A stretch of DNA of 64,000 nucleotides from Bifidobacterium simiiventris (GTDB taxonomy: Bacteria > Actinomycetota > Actinomycetes > Actinomycetales > Bifidobacteriaceae): positions 1 through 64,000 of the forward strand of contig NZ_JAHBBG010000001.1 in assembly GCF_019331715.1 (NCBI RefSeq). Reading direction: 5' to 3'. Positions 25,232-33,250 of the stretch are shown piece after piece (the first letter of the stretch is position 1; the number at the start of each line of letters is the position of its first letter). Under the pieces are notes generated by a model that saw only the letters and a program-made list of their open reading frames with translations, did no database searches and was not told the origin of the DNA. The translations under genes were made by a program, and so were the position numbers.

Positions 25232-26241
25232 GCCGATATCTCCTTTCCGGTCATGTGGTATGCCCGTGACGGTATGCGCCGTCTTCTGCGCGTTTCTGCA
25301 GCCCAGAGCGTCGACCAGCCCGCGGCGGCGCACGAGCCTGCCACGACGGCCGTGGATTCCTTCGGTCGCCTGTCACGTGGCGCCGATTGAGGAATCGGCA
25401 CGATATCGGGCATGCTGGCTCGGATTCCGGTGACCAGCAGACGTCTGGTGTTGAGCATGATCGGAGTGCAGGTGACCAACGTGACGCGGTCCTTCCCCGT
25501 CTCGATGCGCAGACGGTCGGTATCTGCCGGTTCGGTTTCGACGATGCCGTCGATCTGGTATCCGAGCGTCCGCCCGTCCGCAAGTTCGATGTAGAACGGG
25601 TCTCCCACGGCGAGTTCGTCGAGCCTGGTGAATAGTTCTTTGTCGGCCAGTCCGCGGTGCCCGGTGACGACCGCATGCGTGGACCTGCCTCCGACCGGCA
25701 GGCTGGTGCCGTGTAGGTGACCCAATCCGTTCGCCAGCGCGTATTCCCCGGCACCGTGACGGATCGGCAGCAGCAGGCCGATCTTTGGGATACGCAACGC
25801 CGCCATGATCGAATCTCCCGCATCCAGCAGGTCGTGATACTCGGTGTCGCCCGCGAAGGAGAAGTCGCCGGATGCGGAACCGTCCGCATCGGCGGTCTCA
25901 CCGATGACCTGAGGTGTTCGTGCCAGTCGAGCGTTGTACGCTTCGGCGTCTTCGACCAGACGTTGCAACGTAGCGTACTCCTGTCCCCGCCTCGACTCGA
26001 TGTGCGAGAGCGCATGCTCTGCCTCGCGCCGCGACTGCGCCTGGGTGACGCCGATCCATGCGAACACCGACAGTCCTGATATCATTGCGGCCATGGCTAT
26101 GGCGACCAGCAGGCGGAATCGCCTCCGTACCGTACCGCACTGGCGTCGTAGCGCGGTACGGTCGGCACGTGACATCGGCGGCGTTCTGCCGAACAACGCC
26201 ACGTGCCAATCATCGGGGACGAACCATTCAGGCCTGGGCAT
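25228..26241 (-). CDS. srtC: Class C (pilin-polymerising) sortase
   Basis: The 337-residue membrane enzyme joins pilin subunits through their LPxTG-like signals. An N-terminal helix (~44-66) precedes the sortase barrel. Visible catalytic features are TGHRGLADKELF (His), TLVTCTPIMLNTRR (Cys and, downstream, Arg). A weakly hydrophobic C-terminal stretch (~300-320) could be the second anchor typical of class C. It overlaps the tip-pilin gene upstream by 14 bp and the M23-like gene downstream by 4 bp. Together with the two pilins it forms a classic bifidobacterial pilus gene set. Confidence 0.92.
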   Translation of the reverse strand: MPRPEWFVPDDWHVALFGRTPPMSRADRTALRRQCGTVRRRFRLLVAIAMAAMISGLSVFAWIGVTQAQSRREAEHALSHIESRRGQEYATLQRLVEDAEAYNARLARTPQVIGETADADGSASGDFSFAGDTEYHDLLDAGDSIMAALRIPKIGLLLPIRHGAGEYALANGLGHLHGTSLPVGGRSTHAVVTGHRGLADKELFTRLDELAVGDPFYIELADGRTLGYQIDGIVETEPADTDRLRIETGKDRVTLVTCTPIMLNTRRLLVTGIRASMPDIVPIPQSAPRDRRPKESTAVVAGSCAAAGWSTLWAAETRRRRRIPSRAYHMTGKEISA

Positions 26242-27472
26242 CGTGCCGTGCTCCGCTTCGCGGACCGGTATCGCGTCTGCGTGTCAGCCCGATCACCCCG
26301 CACAATCCCGCACCGCATAGTCCGGTACCGGCCATGTATGCGGTGACCAGCCCGGCATCGCCGGTGGACGGCATCGTGGTTGCATGGGGCAGCCTCTCCC
26401 ATTGGGCATCGAGGATCTGGTGATCCGTGTAGGTGGAGGCCGGGTTGTTGCTGATCGCCAGCCATTTCGTGTCGCCCGGCTGCCACAGGGCGCCCGATCC
26501 CCTGGCCTTCCAACCGACGAACTGGTAGCCGGGGCGGGTGAACCCGTTATCGGCAACGGTCGCGGGAATGCTGGAATAGTAGGTTTCACTGTTGATGTCG
26601 TATGCCGAGACATCCGCAGATGTGGATTGCATCACGCCGGTGCCGCCGTTGGGCGCATACCGTATCTGTTCGACGTACATTGCCCAGCTGGTGTGGTATA
26701 TCGCCCACCATACGGCGGAGCCGGTGGCCGTCGGCGCGTTGACTCGCGCTCCCGGCAGGAATCGGCGCATGCTTTGCTCGCCCCGGATCATCAGGGGCTC
26801 GAAGCCGCCGTGCCCGGTGATGGTGCACACGTCGGCGGACCAGCCCGCGTCGCACAGTCCTCCGACCTTGAACCATTGCGACTGCCATGCCACGGCCTTC
26901 CAGTCCGCAGTGCCGCTGATGCCCTGATTGGCGTGGTATTCGACATCCTTGGCGCCGCCCAGTGCAGGCATCTGGTATGACTGCTGGCCGGTGACGGTGA
27001 TGCGTCCTGCGATCTCGACGTTGTCTTTGTCGAAGAAGCGGAGCCAACCCCGGGTCGGGGCGTCGTCCGAGAAGGAGAACGGTCTGATGCTCGATTTGCT
27101 GCGGCGGGGCGCGGCGGCAATCCGGTCATCGGATTCGTTGACGGGCTCGTCCCCGGCGTCGTCGTTGTCCGGAGATTCCCCCGTGTTCTCGTGCGCGTCG
27201 TCCGAGGAGGCCATGCTGTCATCGGACGCATCGTCCGACCGCTCGTTATCGTCCCCTACTTGGCCGCTCTGGTCTGTCCCGCCGAGCGGGTTGTCGTCCG
27301 AGATCACCGCGGTGGATGCGACCGGGTCCCGTTGCAGTTCGCCGACGGCGGGCACGTCCTGGGCCATCGCCTCGGGTGCGACCGGCATTGACAGGCAGAC
27401 GAGCATCGTGCAGGCGAGAGTCGCGCCGGCGAGAGCGGTCGCACGAGTCCGGTATCTGATTGGCATTCCCAT
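26228..27472 (-). CDS. Minor/tip pilin with MPSTG anchor
   Basis: The 414-residue secreted protein has a signal peptide (cleavage near AMAQD), an Asp/Ser-rich low-complexity stretch (~60-110), a globular part with Trp-rich segments, and a Listeria-Bacteroides (InlB B-type) repeat module with GFTRPGYQFVGWKA near 325-375. The C-terminus has MPSTG, a hydrophobic helix and RRR, a sorting signal in which the usual Leu is Met. ATG 27472 follows GGAGGTCATAAC. It starts one base after the major pilin stop and overlaps the sortase gene. The single-copy adhesive architecture suggests the tip of the pilus (inference). Confidence 0.8.
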   Translation of the reverse strand: MGMPIRYRTRATALAGATLACTMLVCLSMPVAPEAMAQDVPAVGELQRDPVASTAVISDDNPLGGTDQSGQVGDDNERSDDASDDSMASSDDAHENTGESPDNDDAGDEPVNESDDRIAAAPRRSKSSIRPFSFSDDAPTRGWLRFFDKDNVEIAGRITVTGQQSYQMPALGGAKDVEYHANQGISGTADWKAVAWQSQWFKVGGLCDAGWSADVCTITGHGGFEPLMIRGEQSMRRFLPGARVNAPTATGSAVWWAIYHTSWAMYVEQIRYAPNGGTGVMQSTSADVSAYDINSETYYSSIPATVADNGFTRPGYQFVGWKARGSGALWQPGDTKWLAISNNPASTYTDHQILDAQWERLPHATTMPSTGDAGLVTAYMAGTGLCGAGLCGVIGLTRRRDTGPRSGARHDAQA

Positions 27473-27473
27473 G

Positions 27474-29108
27474 TTATGACCTCCATGCCGCATCCAGACC
27501 GTCACGACGCAGTTTGCCAGCCTTGACGGCGCTGGCCAGGGCGAGACCCATCACCGACAGACCGCCCGCGCCCATCAATCCCACGGTGACGCCTCCGGTC
27601 ATCGGCAGCTGCGTCATGTTGTCGACGTTTTTGACGACCGCGACCGGTGTACTGGTGGCTCCGTTCGCCTTGGAGACGCTGGCAGTCAGCCCGGCCTGTT
27701 CGACTCCGGTGATCGATATGGTGCCGGCGTCGTCGATCGTGACCCTGAAGCTCGGTTTGACGAAGCCGAAATATCCCTTCGGCACGACGGTCTCCGAGAT
27801 CAGGTAGGTCCCCGCACCGAGCCTGTCGTAGCTGATGACGCCGTTGGCGTCCGTGGCCCGCTGCTGGGCCTTGGCCTCGGTGTCGACGTAGGCCCATCGC
27901 TTGGTACCGGCGTCCCAGTTCAGCCACTTGCCGAGCGTCTCGTTCTTGATGATGAACTTCGCGCCTTCGACGGGGATCCTGTTCTGGTCGGTGCTCGCCG
28001 CGCTGATTTTCTTCAGGTCGATGCCGTATGTGGGCACACGGACGAAGTCCTTGCCGGGCTTCGGCGGGTCGACGCCCGGCGGATTCGTGCCTGGAAGCCA
28101 GTTGATGGTGACCGTGACCGTGTTCGAAGCCGCCTTGGCCCTGGCCGTGTCGGTGATCGTAGCGGAATAGGAGATCTCCACCTGTTGCGTGCCGTAATTG
28201 TCGATCAGCGCCTGGCTGGAGGTGACCTTGTAGCCCTTCCCCGTGGAGGATGAGCCGACCTTGCCGAATTCCGAGGTCACGTCCTTGCCGGCGTTTTTGC
28301 CTGCGGAGATCTTCGCCTTGAACGTGCCCGACACGTACTGCATGCCGTCCATCACGTCGTCGACGGTCACGGTGTCGGCGGCGAGATGGTTCGGCAGCGA
28401 GAACCTGACGCGGAACTGCCGCGTCTCCCCGTTCGTCGCGGCCGCGCTCTCCTTCCAGGTGCCGTCGACACTTTTGATCTCCTTGTTCGGCACGCTGACC
28501 TTGCTTTTCATGTATACGGTTCCCAGCGTCGATCCGGATGCCATGGCAGTGGTTCCGCTGATGGTGGTGGACGCGATGATCGGCATGCCCGCCGAGTCGG
28601 TGATCAGGTAAAAGCCTTCGGCCAGTGTGAGCGTCAAGGACGAGCCGTTGGACGTCTGGTTCGCCTTGGCCGGCGTGCGACCGGATTTGTTGGCTTCCAA
28701 GGTGGCGGCGATGAGACGCGTGGCCTGAGAACCGGTGGTCTGGCGCAGCATCTGCGAGGCGGGGTTCTGCCCGGCCGAGGCGTCGACGCTGACGTTCGCC
28801 GCCTTGAGCGCTGTGGAGATCCATGTGGAGGCCGCGCTGTTGGCCGGCTGCGCGCTGACCGAACGTAGGGTGGACGAATCCTTGAGTTCCACGTCGGTAT
28901 AGGTGGCGAGCAGATAGGCGTTGAACGTGTGGCCGGCCAGCGAGGTGCCGTCGCCGGATTTGATGGTGATCGTGCCGTTCGCCGCCATCGCATGTTCGGA
29001 ATGGATGGCGCCGCTGGCCAGTATCGCGAGGAAACATATCGCGGCGGCCGCGAATCTGGCGATGCGTCCGCCCGGCGTCTCGGCCCTGTTGGTGCGTGTG
29101 TTCATCAT
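27474..29108 (-). CDS. Major pilin (FimA-type, LPMTG-anchored)
   Basis: This 544-residue protein should be the shaft subunit polymerised by the adjacent class C sortase. It has a signal peptide, an N-terminal pilin domain, Cna-B-like modules with intramolecular isopeptide features (ETVVPKGYFGF is an E-box), and a C-terminal LPMTG, hydrophobic helix and KAGKLRRD tail. ATG 29108 is chosen because GGAAGGAACG precedes it; an ATG eight codons upstream lacks a site. It is promoter-proximal in the order major pilin, tip pilin, sortase, M23-like gene. No homopolymeric G tract, as used for phase variation in some bifidobacterial pili, is present upstream. A cluster of DnaA-box-like sites lies 95-190 bp upstream. 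Confidence 0.9.
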   Translation of the reverse strand: MMNTRTNRAETPGGRIARFAAAAICFLAILASGAIHSEHAMAANGTITIKSGDGTSLAGHTFNAYLLATYTDVELKDSSTLRSVSAQPANSAASTWISTALKAANVSVDASAGQNPASQMLRQTTGSQATRLIAATLEANKSGRTPAKANQTSNGSSLTLTLAEGFYLITDSAGMPIIASTTISGTTAMASGSTLGTVYMKSKVSVPNKEIKSVDGTWKESAAATNGETRQFRVRFSLPNHLAADTVTVDDVMDGMQYVSGTFKAKISAGKNAGKDVTSEFGKVGSSSTGKGYKVTSSQALIDNYGTQQVEISYSATITDTARAKAASNTVTVTINWLPGTNPPGVDPPKPGKDFVRVPTYGIDLKKISAASTDQNRIPVEGAKFIIKNETLGKWLNWDAGTKRWAYVDTEAKAQQRATDANGVISYDRLGAGTYLISETVVPKGYFGFVKPSFRVTIDDAGTISITGVEQAGLTASVSKANGATSTPVAVVKNVDNMTQLPMTGGVTVGLMGAGGLSVMGLALASAVKAGKLRRDGLDAAWRS

Positions 29109-29202
29109 CGTTCCTTCCTTGGAGTCGATCAATGGTTGTTCGCGCCCCGCCGACCCTGTTGTCGTCGAGGTGCCTTCAACCTTGCCGTGCGACGTGTCGT
29201 GC

Positions 29203-29300
29203 TGTCCAGCCGAAACGGGTTATGTGGTCGAAAGGTAGCGAGTTATCCACACTCGGCGTGTCTATCCACATTTTTTGTGGATGATTTTCGACTATCCACA
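29203..29300 (-). promoter_or_regulatory. Composite motif and DnaA-box cluster upstream of the pilus operon
   Basis: On the plus strand the region reads TGTCCAG (29203-29209), TATGTGGTCGAA (29221-29232), GGT, then GTTATCCACA (29242-29251). Further 9-mers one base off the DnaA box TTATCCACA follow: CTATCCACA at 29262-29270 and 29292-29300, and TCATCCACA on the minus strand at 29276-29284. The first three boxes recur in the same order upstream of comEA (39723-39769). The rest of the 327-bp interval between the pilin start and tRNA-Asn shows no gene. The function is not established. Confidence 0.55.
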
Positions 29301-29370
29301 TTCGGGCAGTAAAACGGACATGCCGTTCGACGCGACATCGCCGACCGACACGCCGATGCACCCCGCAAAG

Positions 29371-29398
29371 TTGCATCATCGCGATTTGCGGATATCAT
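29371..29398 (+). promoter_or_regulatory. Promoter of tRNA-Asn
   Basis: TTGCAT at 29371-29376 and TATCAT at 29393-29398 are separated by 16 bp. They lie about 38 bp upstream of the mature tRNA, which leaves room for a short leader. Confidence 0.5.
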
Positions 29399-29435
29399 TT
29401 ACATCTTGTGCATGGCGCAAGCCTGTGACGCATAT

Positions 29436-29508
<73 letters not shown>

Positions 29509-29515
29509 CTTATTT

Positions 29516-29545
29516 GAGGCCTCGGAACTCATGTTCCGAGGCCTC
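29516..29545 (+). terminator. Terminator of tRNA-Asn
   Basis: A perfect 13-bp stem (GAGGCCTCGGAAC) with TCAT loop lies eight bases after the tRNA and is followed by TTGCT. Confidence 0.85.
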
Positions 29546-29589
29546 TTGCTATCCATGCATTGGGTTAAACCCAGTACATTCCGTCAACT

Positions 29590-29940
29590 TCCCGGGCATA
29601 CGGCCGGTTCCCGTCCACAAAACGGGCGTAAGCCCGGGAGGGGATCCGCAAGCCAACATCGTCCCCGGGCATACGGCCGAATCAGGTCTTCAAACCGGCC
29701 GTATGCCCGGGAGGAGGCATCGCCCCGGTTCTCTCCCGGGCATACGGCCGGCCATCGCCTCCGAAACGGGCGTAAGCCCGGGAGAGAACCTGCAAAACCA
29801 ACAACCCTCCTGGGTTCGCCGGTTTCATAGCCGGGAACGGCCGTGAGCTCGGAAGAGTGGAACCATTGGTACGACGAGATGCTCATTCCCGGGCTTACGG
29901 CCGGTACGGGGTGCGACAGCGGCCGTATGCCCGGCAGGAG
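29590..29940. repeat. Four copies of a palindromic CCCGGGC/GCCCGGG repeat
   Basis: Copies lie at about 29590-29640, 29663-29713, 29734-29784 and 29887-29940. Each begins TCCCGGGCATACGGCCG (copy 4 has CTTACGG) and ends, ~20 variable bases later, in GGGCGTAAGCCCGGGAG or GGCCGTATGCCCGG. Each can fold into a hairpin of about 51 bases. Spacing between copies is irregular (about 20-100 bp), unlike a CRISPR array. They occupy most of the gene-free stretch 29546-30066 between tRNA-Asn and tsaD. They resemble REP-type elements. Confidence 0.75.
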
Positions 29941-30066
29941 GAGTCCGCCAGAGGCGAACCTACAAACCTGCAATGCAAGTTTGCAAGCCTACAACCTCGC
30001 GAGCCTCAACGGGGCTGAGACCTGCCAAGACAACCGCGAGGGCAGACCGCCGCGCCCGAAGACGCC

Positions 30067-31110
30067 CTACATGCTGATCTTGGTCAGCGGCATAGCCGAA
30101 TCAATCGCGAAATCGGGCGCGGACGGGGCCACGCCGGCCTCGACCAGATTCACGCCGAGCATGGCGACCATCGCGCCGTTGTCGGTGCACAGCTTGATCT
30201 GCGGGATGCGCACTTCGACGCCGCAACGCTCGCCGTATTCGAGCAGCTTGGCGCGCAGCTGCGAGTTCGCGGAGAATCCGCCGCCCACGATCAGCGACTT
30301 CGACCCGTACTGCTCGCATCCGCGCATGGCCTTGCGTGCAAGCACCGTCGCCACCGAGTCCGCGAGCGACGCGCACACGTCGTCCACCGGAATCTCACGC
30401 CCGGCAGCCTGCTGTTCCTCGATCCAGCGGGCCACGGCGGTCTTGACGCCCGAGAAGCTGAAATCGTACGGATGCGCGGCCCCGGCCTTGCCCTGCGTCA
30501 GTCCCTGCGGCACGCGGATGGCCTTCGGGTCGCCCTTTTGCGCATGCCGGTCGATGTGCGGGCCGCCCGGATACGGGAAGCCGAGCAGCCGCGCCACCTT
30601 GTCGAAGCACTCCCCCGCCGCATCATCGAGCGTGGTGCCGACCACGTCGATGTGCCGCGCCACGTCCTCGACATGCAGCAGCGAGGTGTGGCCGCCCGAC
30701 ACGATGAGAGCGAGCGTGTCCGGCGGGAACGCGCCGAACTGCAGTTGCGTGACCGCGATATGCCCGATCACATGATTGATGCCGTAGATCGGCTTGCCGG
30801 CCGCCCATGCGAGCGCCTTCGCGCCCGACACGCCGACCGCAAGGCATCCGGCGAGGCCCGGTCCGGCGGACACGGCGATCGCGTCCACGTCCGACAGTTC
30901 CAGTCCGGCGTCGGCGAGCGCCTGCGAGACGCACGGCACGAACGCTTCGGCATGCGCGCGGGAGGCGATTTCGGGGATGACGCCGCCGTATCGCGCGTGT
31001 TCGTTCATGGATGAGGCGACGACATTGGAGCGCAGGGTACGGCCCTGCACGATGGCCGCGGCGGTTTCGTCGCAGGTCGATTCGATGCCCAGTACGATCG
31101 GTTCGCTCAT
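30067..31110 (-). CDS. tsaD: tRNA N6-adenosine threonylcarbamoyltransferase
   Basis: TsaD transfers the threonylcarbamoyl group to A37 of ANN-decoding tRNAs, forming t6A with TsaB and TsaE. The 347 residues are standard length. The N-terminal VLGIESTCDETAAAIV, the metal motif NHVIGHIAV (His-x3-His) and VSGGHTSLL are diagnostic. ATG 31110 follows AGGAGACGAC and overlaps the acetyltransferase stop by 4 bp (ATGA). It is the last gene of the tsaB-rimI-tsaD unit. The downstream region is filled with palindromic repeats. Confidence 0.97.
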   Translation of the reverse strand: MSEPIVLGIESTCDETAAAIVQGRTLRSNVVASSMNEHARYGGVIPEIASRAHAEAFVPCVSQALADAGLELSDVDAIAVSAGPGLAGCLAVGVSGAKALAWAAGKPIYGINHVIGHIAVTQLQFGAFPPDTLALIVSGGHTSLLHVEDVARHIDVVGTTLDDAAGECFDKVARLLGFPYPGGPHIDRHAQKGDPKAIRVPQGLTQGKAGAAHPYDFSFSGVKTAVARWIEEQQAAGREIPVDDVCASLADSVATVLARKAMRGCEQYGSKSLIVGGGFSANSQLRAKLLEYGERCGVEVRIPQIKLCTDNGAMVAMLGVNLVEAGVAPSAPDFAIDSAMPLTKISM

Positions 31111-31676
31111 GTCGTCTCCTCGTATTCCGTACGTTCCGTATGTTCAATGTCAGGATGGCTTGCATGCGTGTCGGTTGCGCTTTGGAAGCCGACGACGTGC
31201 GGCTCCAAGTCCAGCGCCATGACGTGCGCGTCGATGCCTTCCGGCTGATAGTAGCGTTTCCGCAGTCCGATGTTCTCGAATCCGAACCGGCGGTACAGCG
31301 AGATGGCCGGCTCGTTGACGACGCTGACTTCCAGCAGGATGCGCCGCGCGCCCTGTTCGCGAGCACGCTCGACCAGCCAGGTCATCATCGCGGCCGCGAC
31401 GCCCTGCCGCTGGTATGTCTTGCCGACTCCGACGTCCATGATCTCCGCGTCGTCGCCGTCGTACCAGTAGCCGGCGAATCCGCGCACATCGTCCGGCTGT
31501 ATCGTGCCGCCCTTCCGCTCGTCCGCAACGTCGAACACGTACGTGCGTGCTGGTGCGTCGAGCTCCTGCCGTATCGATGTTTCGCTCCACGCATGGTTAC
31601 CGAACAGTTCGATTTCGAGCGCGCGCACCGCGGCGATGGCCGTTTCGCGGTCGAGTTCGTCCAACGACACGAGCAT
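31107..31676 (-). CDS. rimI: GNAT acetyltransferase, RimI-like
   Basis: The 189-residue protein has a GNAT fold: acetyl-CoA loop in VGVGKTYQRQGVAAAMMTWLV (R/Q-x-x-G-x-G/A) and the late block SLYRRFGFENIGLRKRYY. RimI acetylates the N-terminus of ribosomal protein S18 in E. coli; here the name rests on family match and on its usual place between tsaB and tsaD. It overlaps tsaB by one base (TGATG) and tsaD by four, so all three are translationally coupled. Its protein target is not certain. Confidence 0.88.
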   Translation of the reverse strand: MLVSLDELDRETAIAAVRALEIELFGNHAWSETSIRQELDAPARTYVFDVADERKGGTIQPDDVRGFAGYWYDGDDAEIMDVGVGKTYQRQGVAAAMMTWLVERAREQGARRILLEVSVVNEPAISLYRRFGFENIGLRKRYYQPEGIDAHVMALDLEPHVVGFQSATDTHASHPDIEHTERTEYEETT

Positions 31677-32569
31677 CAGGCGGTCCTTTCCGCGCCGGCG
31701 TGGTTGAGCACGTGCTTGAGCGGTGCGGGAATCTCCGCGTCCGGTCGGCGCAGATACAGCGGTTCGACCGGCACTTCCTTATCACCGCGCAGTTCGCGCG
31801 ACAGTGCGATCGCCGAGAACAGCGACACGCCGTCCGTTCCGGCGTCCAGTATCGAACCGTCGACGACCGATCCGAGAGCGTCGCCAAGACCAGTCCACGC
31901 GGATGCATATTTGGACGCGCCGTGACCGGCCACATCCACGATGTAACGCACGCCGTCGCGCGCGGAACGTTCGGCGATCACGGCGTGCACGCGTTCGACG
32001 ATCCGTTCGGGATAGTCGATGTCCATGCCGATCCAGCGGTTGCCGTCTGCCTCGGCGTCGGGCATGCTGACCGTGCCGTGGATGAGCGTGAAGTACAGCT
32101 GCTTGCGTCGCGCGTCGTTCACGCACAGGGTGACGTGACGATCGAGTTCGGCGTCCCCTGTCCTCACGGCCGTATCGTCGGGATTCCCTGACACGCCGGC
32201 CGGCACAAGCCGTGGCAGTTCGGACAGAAAGTCGACGCCGGCGAACATATCATGCCCGCCCATGACGGCGGCCAGCATCTCGTGCTGCGGTTCGAGCACG
32301 TTCTGCCCGACGAGCTTCGCACCGGTCGCGAACGCGAGGGCCTTGGCCGTGACGATGCCAGCGCGCAGGCCGGTGAACGGGGCCGGACCGAGTCCGACGA
32401 CGATCGTATCGATGTCGGACGGCGCGAGTCCGGCCTCGGACACCGCACGCGCGATGTTGACCTGCAATCGCTCGACGTGGGTGCGCGAGTCGGTTTCGAC
32501 GATCGGTTCGCGTCCCACGATACCTACGGTCGAACCGTACGACGTGTCGATCACCAGCGTGCAGCCCAT
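31676..32569 (-). CDS. tsaB: tRNA threonylcarbamoyladenosine biosynthesis protein TsaB
   Basis: TsaB is the non-catalytic partner that dimerises with TsaD in t6A formation. The 297 residues have the ASKHA N-terminal fold with CTLVIDTSYGSTVGIV and the GLGPAPFTGLRAGIVTAKALA block typical of TsaB. It is longer than E. coli TsaB (~230), as in other actinobacteria. ATG 32569 follows GGAGAGACACGC. A 93-bp gap separates it from tsaE upstream, so it may have its own promoter. Confidence 0.94.
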   Translation of the reverse strand: MGCTLVIDTSYGSTVGIVGREPIVETDSRTHVERLQVNIARAVSEAGLAPSDIDTIVVGLGPAPFTGLRAGIVTAKALAFATGAKLVGQNVLEPQHEMLAAVMGGHDMFAGVDFLSELPRLVPAGVSGNPDDTAVRTGDAELDRHVTLCVNDARRKQLYFTLIHGTVSMPDAEADGNRWIGMDIDYPERIVERVHAVIAERSARDGVRYIVDVAGHGASKYASAWTGLGDALGSVVDGSILDAGTDGVSLFSAIALSRELRGDKEVPVEPLYLRRPDAEIPAPLKHVLNHAGAERTA

Positions 32570-32662
32570 GCGTGTCTCTCCTTGATCGTGACTGATCCCG
32601 AACGATGCGTCCGAAAAAACCTGTAGCGAGTCTACAACAAGGAGTCCCGCATCCCTTATCCG

Positions 32663-33250
32663 TTAGTCGATCGTCCACGAATCCCATCGTGCGCCGACCG
32701 GCACCAGCGTGACCACGCGCGTGCCGTCGCTGGTCAGCTCGTCGTCCGCGTCGCCATCTCCTGCCGGATCATGGCCAGACGACCGCAGCGGCCGGTCGAT
32801 ATGGATTTCCAGCCGCTGCGGCGCGAGCGCGGCGGCCATCTGTTCGCCCCACTCCATAAGGATCACCGTGTTCGCGCCCGGGTCTTCGAGTTCCTCGTCC
32901 AGTCCGAGCGATTCGAGTTCGTCGAGCAGCCGGCCGATCGCGTCCTGACCGGGTGCGTATGCGTTGCCGCCGAGCCGGTAGGCGTCGACGTGCACGAGAT
33001 GCGCCGGCGTGCCGTCGGCGAACCGGCCGTCCAGCTCGCGGGCGATGGTGAACGTCGGGGAAACTATCGGCTCGCCGATGCCCAGCCCCCGGCCGAATCC
33101 TTGCGCGAACGTGGTCTTGCCGGCACCGAGAGGACCGGACAACAGCAGCACGTCGCCACCCCGCACGGTGCCCGCGACCCGCTCCCCCAGCGCGCGCATG
33201 TCGTCGTCGGTGGGTACGTCGATAGTGATGCTTCGACTCGTGTCGTTCAT
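32663..33250 (-). CDS. tsaE: tRNA threonylcarbamoyladenosine biosynthesis ATPase TsaE
   Basis: TsaE is the small P-loop ATPase that resets the TsaBD complex. The 195 residues contain Walker A SGPLGAGKTTFAQG and SPTFTIARE, then LVHVDAYRL and EWGE, all family hallmarks. ATG 33250 follows GGAAGGGAATC and overlaps the holA stop by 4 bp (ATGA). The upstream frame is open for 57 codons but is part of holA's opposite-phase coding. The C-terminus carries a ~25-residue acidic insert (GDGDADDE) before the end. Confidence 0.95.
   Translation of the reverse strand: MNDTSRSITIDVPTDDDMRALGERVAGTVRGGDVLLLSGPLGAGKTTFAQGFGRGLGIGEPIVSPTFTIARELDGRFADGTPAHLVHVDAYRLGGNAYAPGQDAIGRLLDELESLGLDEELEDPGANTVILMEWGEQMAAALAPQRLEIHIDRPLRSSGHDPAGDGDADDELTSDGTRVVTLVPVGARWDSWTID

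Noticed and set aside
29243-29300. Origin of replication
   Set aside because: DnaA-box-like sites are present, but there is no AT-rich unwinding region and no dnaA/dnaN/rpmH neighbourhood.
29590-29940. CRISPR array downstream of tRNA-Asn
   Set aside because: The repeats are strongly palindromic over ~51 bp, variable inside, and irregularly spaced. There are no equal-length unique spacers and no cas genes.
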